Assembly (NCBI GenBank): GCA_024638525.1
Contig: JAHEKB010000143.1
Location: 1-6,444 of the forward strand
DNA length: 6,444 bases
Reading direction: 5' to 3'
Source of the DNA: Bacteroidota bacterium
Lineage (GTDB): Bacteria; Bacteroidota; Bacteroidia; NS11-12g; UBA9320
Part shown: positions 1-5,579 of the stretch, piece by piece
How positions within the stretch are numbered: position 1 is the first letter of the stretch
Layout of the letters: the number at the start of each line of letters is the position of its first letter
Made by a program: the position numbers and the translations under genes
The notes under the pieces: model-generated
What the model saw: the letters and a program-made list of their open reading frames with translations, nothing else
What the model was told of the DNA's origin: nothing
Databases searched by the model: none

Positions 1-825
1 TATAAGCACAGGCTGATGGAAGAATGGGTTCACCAAGCTTGGACCATTGAGTGGTCTCTTAACTCTTGGATGATGGCACTCAATCAGCTAGATCTGTACT
101 TTAAAGCCCTTCTCCCATTCTGCTATGAATGCGGAGTTGCATTGCCCGTTTTGCTTTTAGCTTCACTTGGGTGCTGTATCCTTTTTAAGCAGAAAAAGGC
201 CGCTCTAATGCTGACTTCTGTCATTCTTCTCTTATTGTTTAGTCTCGGGTTAAACAAGGTTAATGACGGCACTGATTCCATTTTCTTTGCCTACTCCAGA
301 ATGTTTCTTGCGCTGCCATTTAGTTTAGTATTTATCGTATCACAACTAGATGTCCAAACAGGCCGGAAGTATATGATCTGGGCTTTTTGCCTCTTGATCA
401 TAGTTGGTTTTGGACTCAGGCAGCTATTGTTTTCATCAAGCAAGTCCAATCTGGTAAAAAACAATTCTGCAGTTGTGCAGCTATTCAATCCTTCAAATCT
501 CAAAGAAGAGTGCGGTGAATTGAAGGAAATACTAGATCGCGAAAAAGCTAAACTCTTGCTGTTTAACTCTCAGGCCAATCAATTTGTATACGGTTGTGCG
601 GGCTATATGCGGCTGCCAACCTTATATCCAAGCTATGAAAGGAGACACTGGCTTTGGAAGGAATATGAACACATCCCGATGAGCGAGCTGATCATTCTGG
701 ATTGGAAAGGACTTCAGGATAAAACCCTTTCTGATCTTACGTTAGAACGCGTAGAATACACCGACTTCCCCGCCTATCGCGTTTTAAAGGGTGAAGCAGT
801 GTTATCTGAGTATTTCCAACCTTAA
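1..825 (+). CDS. C-terminal part of a polytopic inner-membrane protein (5' end outside window)
   Basis: The frame is open to the left edge (five codons precede the first ATG at 16 with no stop), so that ATG is probably internal and the gene begins outside the window. Counting from the ATG, four hydrophobic segments are visible at about residues 36-57, 62-79, 88-110 and 119-138. They are followed by a soluble tail of about 130 residues with little hydrophobicity, containing a YGC motif near 192-194 and an aromatic, charged stretch near 204-218. Several membrane segments followed by a soluble C-terminal domain resemble GT39/ArnT-like lipid-linked sugar transferases of Bacteroidota. The catalytic N-terminal part is not visible, so this is only a guess and no function is assigned. 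The stop codon TAA lies 9 bp before miaE, on the same strand and in the same frame, which suggests co-transcription. The coding call is firm; the family is not. Confidence 0.8.
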   Translation, partial: YKHRLMEEWVHQAWTIEWSLNSWMMALNQLDLYFKALLPFCYECGVALPVLLLASLGCCILFKQKKAALMLTSVILLLLFSLGLNKVNDGTDSIFFAYSRMFLALPFSLVFIVSQLDVQTGRKYMIWAFCLLIIVGFGLRQLLFSSSKSNLVKNNSAVVQLFNPSNLKEECGELKEILDREKAKLLLFNSQANQFVYGCAGYMRLPTLYPSYERRHWLWKEYEHIPMSELIILDWKGLQDKTLSDLTLERVEYTDFPAYRVLKGEAVLSEYFQP

Positions 826-830
826 TTTTG
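823..830 (+). promoter_or_regulatory. Possible -7 box in front of miaE
   Basis: TAATTTTG matches the Bacteroidota -7 consensus TAnnTTTG exactly and overlaps the stop codon of the upstream gene. It ends 4 nt before the GTG start of miaE, so a transcript from it would be almost leaderless. No TTTG-like -33 element is visible about 19 nt upstream, and a match this short in AT-rich DNA can arise by chance. Read-through from the upstream gene is an equally good explanation for miaE expression. Confidence 0.25.
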
Positions 831-834
831 CAAA

Positions 835-1425
835 GTGAAAACAACCTTAGGTCTTCAATTGGAAACTGATCCCCGCTGGGTGGATATTGCGGAAAAAAGC
901 ATAGAATTCATTCTTACAGATCATGCCTGGTGCGAACAAAAAGCAGCAAGCAGCGGCATTAGCATGATTTCTAAATTTTCTGATTACCAAGAAATAGTAG
1001 AGAAGATCAGTCCTCTGGTAGCAGAAGAATGGGGCCACTTTAGAAAGGTACTCAAGGAACTGCACAAAAGGGGTTATGAATTGGGCCCTCAACGCAAAGA
1101 TGACTACGTCAATAAATTGCGAGGCTTTACCAGAAAAGGTGGGGACAGAACATTGCAGATGTGTGATTACTTATTGATGTTTGCCATGATTGAAGCCAGA
1201 AGTTGTGAGCGCTTTCGACTTTTGTCTTTGCACATCAAAGAGCAAAAACTCAAAGACTTTTACTACGATTTTATGGTCTCCGAAGCAGGGCATTACAAAA
1301 TGTTTATTCAATTAAGCCAGAAATACGCAGGTGAAGAGTGGACAGGCCGTAGATGGCAAGAATGGCTGGGTTTCGAAGCCGAAATGATCCACAGCTTAGA
1401 GCTCAGACCTGATCGGATGCATTGA
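835..1425 (+). CDS. miaE: tRNA-(ms2io6A37)-hydroxylase MiaE
   Basis: MiaE is a cytoplasmic non-haem diiron monooxygenase that hydroxylates the isopentenyl chain of 2-methylthio-N6-isopentenyladenosine at tRNA position 37, acting after MiaA and MiaB. The 196-residue product shows the ferritin-like ligand set: Glu34 in a DHAWCEQKAAS segment, an ExxH motif at Glu65-His68, Glu120, and a second ExxH at Glu150-His153. The length fits the shorter bacterial MiaE proteins of about 200 residues. The start is GTG at 835. It is the only usual start codon between the in-frame stop at 823-825 and residue 9, and it leaves the typical early TDPRWV segment intact. No Shine-Dalgarno sequence is visible, as is common in Bacteroidota. 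The gene follows the membrane protein gene by 9 bp, and its last 23 bp overlap the end of the convergent glycosyltransferase gene. MiaA and MiaB partners are not in the window. Confidence 0.93.
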   Translation: MKTTLGLQLETDPRWVDIAEKSIEFILTDHAWCEQKAASSGISMISKFSDYQEIVEKISPLVAEEWGHFRKVLKELHKRGYELGPQRKDDYVNKLRGFTRKGGDRTLQMCDYLLMFAMIEARSCERFRLLSLHIKEQKLKDFYYDFMVSEAGHYKMFIQLSQKYAGEEWTGRRWQEWLGFEAEMIHSLELRPDRMH

Positions 1426-2161
1426 TCTCTGCAGCATACTTCTGTTTCCAAATCTTACCTTTTGCAGAAATGATAGAAATCTGCAATCCTTTCTGACCTT
1501 CCAATATCCCCAATTTTAAGATATACATGCTGAAAAAGCGACCAATGGCTTTTAAGAAGGCAACCGATTTAAGCATTGTTTTTTTGTGATCACGCTCCGC
1601 AGCTAATTGAGCGTACTTCTTTTCTCGCGCTATATGTTCTTCTCTACTTGAGTAGCTGTAATGCAAGAGGTCTCCTTTCAGTTTGACCTCCTTTAGTCCA
1701 TCATCTGCAACCAATTGTTCGTGAACGTAGTCCCCTATCCACTGCGCTTTGTTTTTGGGAAACAATCTCAATTTGTAGTCCGGATACCAGCCACAAAACC
1801 GAATGGGCCTACCGCAGTATATATTCTTGCGATTGAAACCATAGATCGCATCTTTGTCTACAATTGAGCCTATGGATTGCTTCAATCTATCAGACAAGCA
1901 CTCATCGGCATCCAAGGACAATACCATGTCTCCACTGGCCAAGCTATTTCCATAGTTTTTAGAACCCGCATAGCCTTCCCATTCTCTTTGTATAAATCTA
2001 GCACCGAATTCTTGAGCAATTTCATCCGTGTTATCTGTGCTGAAAGAATCGATAATTATAATCTCATGGGCCAGGTCAGAAATGCTACTAAGTGCTCTTC
2101 TCAGATGTTTCGCTTCATTCTTGGTGATTAATACTACCGATATGTCAATACTTTCAAGCAT
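1403..2161 (-). CDS. Family 2 glycosyltransferase, WaaE/KdtX-like
   Basis: This is a 252-residue GT-A fold glycosyltransferase, expected to transfer a sugar from a nucleotide-sugar donor to a surface glycan or lipopolysaccharide core acceptor at the cytoplasmic face of the inner membrane. Visible motifs are the N-terminal beta strand followed by TKNEA (residues 13-17), IDSFSTDNT at 37-45, and SLDADE at 82-87 carrying the DxD metal and nucleotide-sugar site (Asp84, Asp86). The WaaE-type block follows, GWYPDYKLRLFPK at 124-136, then VHE at 146-148. The C-terminal half is basic with one hydrophobic stretch, typical of membrane-associated members. Donor and acceptor cannot be read from the sequence. 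The ATG at 2161 is the only good start because the conserved first strand begins at residue 7. A terminator-like hairpin ends 4 nt upstream of it. The 3' end overlaps miaE tail to tail. Confidence 0.92.
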   Translation of the reverse strand: MLESIDISVVLITKNEAKHLRRALSSISDLAHEIIIIDSFSTDNTDEIAQEFGARFIQREWEGYAGSKNYGNSLASGDMVLSLDADECLSDRLKQSIGSIVDKDAIYGFNRKNIYCGRPIRFCGWYPDYKLRLFPKNKAQWIGDYVHEQLVADDGLKEVKLKGDLLHYSYSSREEHIAREKKYAQLAAERDHKKTMLKSVAFLKAIGRFFSMYILKLGILEGQKGLQISIISAKGKIWKQKYAAEINASDQV

Positions 2162-2196
2162 AAAAAAGTCCAGACCGCACTAGTGGACCTAGACTT
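2162..2196 (-). terminator. Intrinsic terminator-like hairpin directly before the glycosyltransferase start
   Basis: On the - strand, AAGTCTAGGTC (2196-2186) pairs with GGTCTGGACTT (2176-2166). This gives an 11-bp stem with three G-U pairs and a 9-nt loop. A run of six T residues (2167-2162) follows, the first two of them in the stem base. The next base is the A of the glycosyltransferase ATG. A weaker alternative pairing, GTCCA (2188-2184) with TGGAC (2172-2168), excludes the main stem. The structure would end transcripts coming from ychF and the small lipoprotein gene, whose stop is 17 bp upstream. It could instead, or also, mask the glycosyltransferase initiation region. Confidence 0.6.
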
Positions 2197-2213
2197 GTGT
2201 GTTTATCAATTTC

Positions 2214-2312
2214 TCAGGCTGCTTTACAGCACTCTTTATCGTCATCATCGCATGCTGTACATGCAAACATACACATCAATAACAATCCAAAAATGCCCAC
2301 TTTACTTCTCAT
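2214..2312 (-). CDS. Small cysteine-rich lipoprotein (32 residues)
   Basis: An ATG at 2312 opens a 33-codon frame that ends in TGA at 2214-2216. The peptide begins MRSK, has a hydrophobic core at residues 5-17, and then reads ACTACDDDDKECC before a short AA end. This is the layout of a lipoprotein signal peptide: positive n-region, hydrophobic h-region, and a lipobox-like AC at Cys18 or, more likely, Cys21. If Cys21 is lipidated, the mature peptide is only 12 residues and starts with Cys followed by four Asp. Acidic residues right after the lipidated Cys resemble the lipoprotein export signal known from Bacteroidota surface lipoproteins. Five of 32 residues are Cys. The gene lies 42 bp after the ychF stop, on the same strand, with a promoter-like sequence before it and a terminator after it. 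No function can be assigned, and a chance ORF of this size is possible. Confidence 0.6.
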   Translation of the reverse strand: MRSKVGIFGLLLMCMFACTACDDDDKECCKAA

Positions 2313-2322
2313 ATATCGCAAG

Positions 2323-2354
2323 CAAATATGCCATATCTGCAACAGAATATGAAA
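2323..2354 (-). promoter_or_regulatory. Candidate promoter of the small lipoprotein gene
   Basis: On the - strand, TTTC (2354-2351), a 20-nt spacer, and CATATTTG (2330-2323) resemble the Bacteroidota TTTG / TAnnTTTG promoter, with one mismatch in each element. The -7 box ends 10 nt before the ATG at 2312, which would give a very short leader. It lies directly after the ychF stop codon. Support is by motif and position only. Confidence 0.35.
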
Positions 2355-3449
2355 TTAGACATTGAAGCGAAAGTGCATGATGTCGCCATCCACTACCACA
2401 TAATCTTTACCTTCAATCCTCAATTTGCCTGCATCTCGGCAGGCAGATTCCGAACCGTATTCTATGTAGTCTTTAAAAGCAATGACCTCTGCTCTAATGA
2501 AGCCTTTTGCAAAATCCGTATGGATTACGCCTGCCGCTTCAGGTGCTTTCATCCCGTCGACAATGGTCCAAGCCCTCACCTCTTTGACTCCAGCAGTAAA
2601 GTATGTAATGTAATTCAACAATTCGTAGGCCGAGTGAATTATCCTGTCAACACCGCTCTGTTTCAATCCCATATCTTCTAAAAAGAGCTCGCGGTCATCG
2701 GCATCCATTTCTATCATCTCTGACTCTATTTGAGCCGATACGAATAGAACACCCGCGTCCTCGCCCACAATGGATTCCATAAATCTTTCCGTGTGATGAT
2801 TGCCATCAACCACGCTGGACTCATCTACATTACAGACATAGAGAACCGGCTTTGCTGTCAATAGGTTGAGATCCTTGATCAGATCCCATTGTTTAGGGTC
2901 TAACTTGGTTGTACGAGCTGATTTACCCTGCTCTAATTGCCTCTTGATCTGAACCACCACATCATATATTGATTTTGCCTCTTTGTCCCCTATTTCAGCA
3001 ATCTTTTTCACCTTGTCGATCTTATTATCGATTGCTTCCAAGTCTTTGAGTTGAAGCTCCGTATCAATAATCTCCTTATCACGCACCGGGTCAATGCTAC
3101 CATCGACATGCGCAATATTCTCATTGTCAAAGCAACGAACCACATGCAGAATAGCGTTTGTATTTCTGATGTTGCCCAAAAATTGATTTCCCAGACCCTC
3201 TCCTTTGCTCGCTCCTTTAACCAGGCCAGCAATGTCCACTATTTCCACAGTAGTCGGCACGATCTTCTCTGGTTTGACCAGGTCAGCAATTTGCTTTAAC
3301 CTTTGGTCAGGAACCGTAATGGTTCCAACATTGGGCTCTATGGTGCAAAACGGATAATTGGCACTTTCGGCTTTCGCATTTGAAAGGCAGTTGAAGAGAG
3401 TTGACTTACCTACATTGGGTAGTCCAACTATGCCACATTGTAATCCCAT
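2355..3449 (-). CDS. ychF: Redox-regulated ATPase YchF (Obg-family, OLA1-like)
   Basis: YchF is a TRAFAC-class P-loop NTPase of the Obg family that hydrolyses ATP in preference to GTP, binds ribosomes, and is linked to stress responses. The 364 residues match the usual length of about 363. Visible motifs are the Walker A loop GLPNVGKST (residues 9-17), the conserved NYPFCTIEPN switch I region (31-40), DIAGLVKGASKGEGLGNQF (72-90) containing the DxAG motif at 72-75, and the nucleotide-specificity element NVDE at 207-210. NVDE stands in place of the NKxD of true GTPases and is the hallmark of this subfamily. A coiled region lies at about 130-180. The C-terminal TGS domain spans about 280-362 and includes the conserved FAKGFIRAEV and KDYVVVDGDIMHFRFNV blocks. 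The start ATG at 3449 places the P-loop at the standard position. The gene is bounded by a strong terminator upstream and the small lipoprotein gene downstream. Confidence 0.98.
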   Translation of the reverse strand: MGLQCGIVGLPNVGKSTLFNCLSNAKAESANYPFCTIEPNVGTITVPDQRLKQIADLVKPEKIVPTTVEIVDIAGLVKGASKGEGLGNQFLGNIRNTNAILHVVRCFDNENIAHVDGSIDPVRDKEIIDTELQLKDLEAIDNKIDKVKKIAEIGDKEAKSIYDVVVQIKRQLEQGKSARTTKLDPKQWDLIKDLNLLTAKPVLYVCNVDESSVVDGNHHTERFMESIVGEDAGVLFVSAQIESEMIEMDADDRELFLEDMGLKQSGVDRIIHSAYELLNYITYFTAGVKEVRAWTIVDGMKAPEAAGVIHTDFAKGFIRAEVIAFKDYIEYGSESACRDAGKLRIEGKDYVVVDGDIMHFRFNV

Positions 3450-3460
3450 AATTCAGCTTG

Positions 3461-3491
3461 CAATGATATCGATAATAAACCAAGGAATAAA
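3461..3491 (-). promoter_or_regulatory. Candidate ychF promoter
   Basis: On the - strand, TTTA (3491-3488), a 19-nt spacer, and TATCATTG (3468-3461) approximate the Bacteroidota TTTG / TAnnTTTG promoter, with one mismatch in each element. The -7 box ends 11 nt before the ychF ATG. The -33 element falls inside the T-tract of the preceding terminator. A promoter is expected here because that terminator should isolate ychF from the gene upstream. Confidence 0.35.
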
Positions 3492-3515
3492 AAAAGGCCC
3501 CATCGAAATGGGGCC
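3489..3515 (-). terminator. Rho-independent terminator of the complete T9SS protein gene
   Basis: On the - strand, GGCCCCAT, a TTCG loop, and ATGGGGCC form a perfect 8-bp GC-rich stem (3515-3496), followed by seven T residues (3495-3489). It lies 29 bp after the stop codon at 3545, so it ends that transcript before ychF. On the + strand the T-rich side is missing, so it should act in the - direction only. Confidence 0.93.
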
Positions 3516-3544
3516 CAAGTATTCACCTATTATTAATATTTAGA

Positions 3545-5329
3545 TTAGAGTAACTGTATAAGCTCACTAACATAGCCGTCAATGGCATTGCCAAATCTGA
3601 CGTAATAAAGTCCTTCTGGAAATTCAGATAATTGCATTTCAACAATTTCTGCATTTCTGCTTCCTTGGATACTCTGTTTTAACAATTCTTTACCGTTGAG
3701 ATCCATGATTACCAATTCAGATGCTTGAGCATGAACGGGTAGCGTTATGCTTACCACGTCAGACACAGGGTTAGGGGAAACAATGATTCTTCCTTTGTCT
3801 GCTGATTTGTTCAATACGATGGGCGCAAAAGTCTCTGACTTACCATCAAAATCAACTTGTGTCAATTGATAATATACATCACCATCTTCCATATTTGGAT
3901 CGATAAATCGGTAGTCCAATATTTCCATGCTGTTTCCAGATCCTTCAATCTGAGCAATCTCACCATAGAATTCACCATCCAATGACTTTGCGAGAACAAA
4001 ATGTGAATTGTTGATCTCAGAAGCAGTTTGCCACTTCAATTCGGCTGCACCGTCTTTAACCTCACCGTCGAAGTATACCAAATCAACTGGTACTGGTGGA
4101 GTTACAGGTATACTTGATGAACTGCAACCGTTGGCATCCGTGATGGTCAAATAAACGGTATTTGGAGATATGGTCCAGAAACATTGGCTATATGTATGAT
4201 TCTGAGTTGTGCTGGTTGTAGTGGCATAATCAAAACCAGGAGTGGCATTTGGAAAGGCCCAGCTATAGCTGAAAGGAGAAGCTCCACTAGTTGCAGATGC
4301 AGTATAGACAAAAACCTTGTCTTTACATTTTCCAGAAGTCGCCGGGCTGGTGCTTCCGGAAGCCGTTCCGCTTGGATTTGGATTTCCGTTCCAAGTTTCA
4401 GTAACTTTAGTTGATGTACAACCGTAAATATCAGTAACTCTTAGAGCAACCGTTTGGCTTACGGAGCTAGTTATAGTAAAAGTACTGTCGTAGGTTCCAC
4501 CTTGAGTATAATCATAGGTTCCATTGTTGTCAAGATCCCATTCATAAGATGCTATGAGGCTATTGCTATTTGTAGTTCCTCCATCCTGAGAACCAGTGCT
4601 TCCCGTACCGTCTAAAGTCAACGTCTCACCGTTGCAGATATCATTTACAGAAATAGCTGCTACTGGATCAGGGTCAATACTAGATTGTATAGCCACATTT
4701 ACAGGAATCTCATCTTTGTCTGCTGAAGTAAAACTAGCCCCTGCATTGGTCTTCATATGGGTAAATGTTACAGTGGTAGTACTTGTACAAAAATTATAAT
4801 TAAAGTCATCTAAATCAATCAAGACCTCGAAGAACTTATCATCCGCTGCAGTGTTACATGAACTTCCAAGATTCAAAGCAGAGAAATCATCCGTTGTAAG
4901 ATCCCAAACACTGGTCGTATTGTTCCATCTGTATATGGAGCTATCAGCCGCACAGCCGCAATTATTATCAATGCTAAAGAAAAAAGCATAATCTGCATTA
5001 TTCTCACTGGAGTTTCCTCCAGCAGTTCCGTCGATGTCAAAAAACATTTTCACACCCACATTTCCGCCATTTTCACGGTGCATAGCAATTTTAGTTTCAA
5101 ATGGATCTGAATCGATCCAAAAACTATCGATGTTGTGAGAATTGTTTACATAGCTAGGATCTGTACTTGCGTCTAAAGTTGCGTCTGCAGGAATCCATTC
5201 TTGATTGCCCGATCCATCACAGTTTATACCGTCATGTCCTTGGGCGTTTGATGTGTAAGAGATACACAATCCAGTTAATAACAATCCTATTGCCATTAAC
5301 CCTTTTCTAAGGTTGTATTGTATTGTCAT
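3545..5329 (-). CDS. Secreted multidomain protein with PKD domains and T9SS sorting domain
   Basis: This 594-residue protein is predicted to cross the inner membrane by Sec and the outer membrane by the type IX system, ending at the surface or outside the cell. Residues 1-29 form a signal peptide (basic QYNLRKG, hydrophobic core, SNA before Gln30). Residues about 37-215 form a Cys- and Asp-rich domain that I cannot assign; it holds DIDGTAGG (98-105) and several Cys that could form disulphides. Two PKD-like domains follow at about 220-310 (YEWDLDNNG, then VALRVTDIYGC) and 318-410 (YSWAFPN, then VYLTITDANGC). An FN3-like domain lies at about 413-505 and the T9SS sorting domain at about 514-594, beginning IIVSPNPVSD. 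The ATG at 5329 is preferred to the in-frame TTG at 5353, because it gives a normal signal peptide and a sensible distance to the candidate promoter. No enzyme motif is seen; adhesion or binding is an inference from PKD and FN3 content. Confidence 0.9.
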   Translation of the reverse strand: MTIQYNLRKGLMAIGLLLTGLCISYTSNAQGHDGINCDGSGNQEWIPADATLDASTDPSYVNNSHNIDSFWIDSDPFETKIAMHRENGGNVGVKMFFDIDGTAGGNSSENNADYAFFFSIDNNCGCAADSSIYRWNNTTSVWDLTTDDFSALNLGSSCNTAADDKFFEVLIDLDDFNYNFCTSTTTVTFTHMKTNAGASFTSADKDEIPVNVAIQSSIDPDPVAAISVNDICNGETLTLDGTGSTGSQDGGTTNSNSLIASYEWDLDNNGTYDYTQGGTYDSTFTITSSVSQTVALRVTDIYGCTSTKVTETWNGNPNPSGTASGSTSPATSGKCKDKVFVYTASATSGASPFSYSWAFPNATPGFDYATTTSTTQNHTYSQCFWTISPNTVYLTITDANGCSSSSIPVTPPVPVDLVYFDGEVKDGAAELKWQTASEINNSHFVLAKSLDGEFYGEIAQIEGSGNSMEILDYRFIDPNMEDGDVYYQLTQVDFDGKSETFAPIVLNKSADKGRIIVSPNPVSDVVSITLPVHAQASELVIMDLNGKELLKQSIQGSRNAEIVEMQLSEFPEGLYYVRFGNAIDGYVSELIQLL

Positions 5330-5382
5330 AATAATAAGGTTATTAACCAACAATAGATTCTAAGGCCTATTGCTAATTATGA

Positions 5383-5413
5383 CAAAAGTATACAAAATTC
5401 GTGCTAATTGAAA
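5383..5413 (-). promoter_or_regulatory. Candidate promoter of the complete T9SS protein gene
   Basis: On the - strand, TTTC (5413-5410), a spacer of exactly 19 nt, and TACTTTTG (5390-5383) match the Bacteroidota TTTG / TAnnTTTG promoter, with a perfect -7 box and one mismatch at -33. The ATG at 5329 would follow a leader of about 45-50 nt. This is the best promoter match in the window, though it rests on motif and spacing alone. Confidence 0.55.
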
Positions 5414-5428
5414 TGCACTATAGCCAAT

Positions 5429-5448
5429 CACATGATTTTCACCATGTG
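5429..5448. promoter_or_regulatory. Inverted repeat, possible operator
   Basis: CACATG and CATGTG form a perfect 6-bp inverted repeat around an 8-nt centre. It sits 15 bp upstream of the -33 element of the candidate T9SS gene promoter, roughly where an activator would bind. No downstream T-tract suits a terminator. The regulator is unknown and chance cannot be excluded. Confidence 0.25.
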
Positions 5449-5469
5449 TTAATACCATCTAAGTAATTC

Positions 5470-5491
5470 AAAACTAGCTAGTTACTAGCTA
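5470..5491 (-). terminator. Weak hairpin, possible terminator of the right-edge T9SS gene
   Basis: On the - strand, TAGCTAG and CTAGCTA form a 7-bp stem around a 3-nt TAA loop (5491-5475), followed by G and four T residues (5473-5470). The stem is AT-rich and lies 88 bp after the stop at 5580, so termination would be weak. The same bases include a 10-bp perfect palindrome (ACTAGCTAGT, 5473-5482), so a protein-binding site is an alternative. Confidence 0.3.
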
Positions 5492-5579
5492 ATAGACTAA
5501 ATTGTAAATTTATAAATTAATCAAATGCACCCATTGATTTTTGTCTCTTTGTAAGAATAAATCTCTTAGCTTAGGAAGT

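Larger units (their letters stand above)
5330..5579. other. Intergenic region between the two T9SS protein genes
   Basis: These 250 AT-rich bases hold no supportable coding sequence on either strand. From right to left they contain an A/T-rich stretch after the partial gene's stop, the 17-bp hairpin at 5475-5491, the CACATG/CATGTG inverted repeat, the candidate promoter, and a short leader before the ATG at 5329. The content suggests that the two T9SS genes are transcribed separately. Confidence 0.6.

Noticed and set aside
1462..1486. TTGCAGA/TCTGCAA inverted repeat as a firm miaE terminator
   Set aside because: The 7-bp stem has an 11-nt loop, no clear T-run follows it, and it lies within the conserved-strand coding sequence of the glycosyltransferase. 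It is mentioned only as a weak candidate.
2165..2190. DNA attachment site or mobile-element end at the CACTAGTG palindrome
   Set aside because: There is no integrase, transposase, direct repeat or target duplication nearby, and the palindrome is just the loop of the terminator-like hairpin.
2183..2365. 60-residue + strand open frame antisense to the small lipoprotein gene
   Set aside because: It begins inside the terminator hairpin and has no recognisable domain or signal. The opposite strand gives a clear lipoprotein signal peptide in the same place.
2328..2681. 117-residue + strand open frame
   Set aside because: It lies almost wholly opposite the strongly conserved 3' end of ychF and shows no protein-family features, so it is a shadow frame.
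4500..5329. Possible enzyme (protease or glycosidase) activity in the complete T9SS protein
   Set aside because: No catalytic motif such as a serine protease GxS, zinc HExxH or glycosidase signature was visible, so no enzymatic role is claimed.
5330..5353. N-terminal extension of the complete T9SS protein from a TTG at 5353
   Set aside because: It would add eight residues before a good signal peptide and use a rare start, while the ATG at 5329 gives the normal signal-peptide layout.
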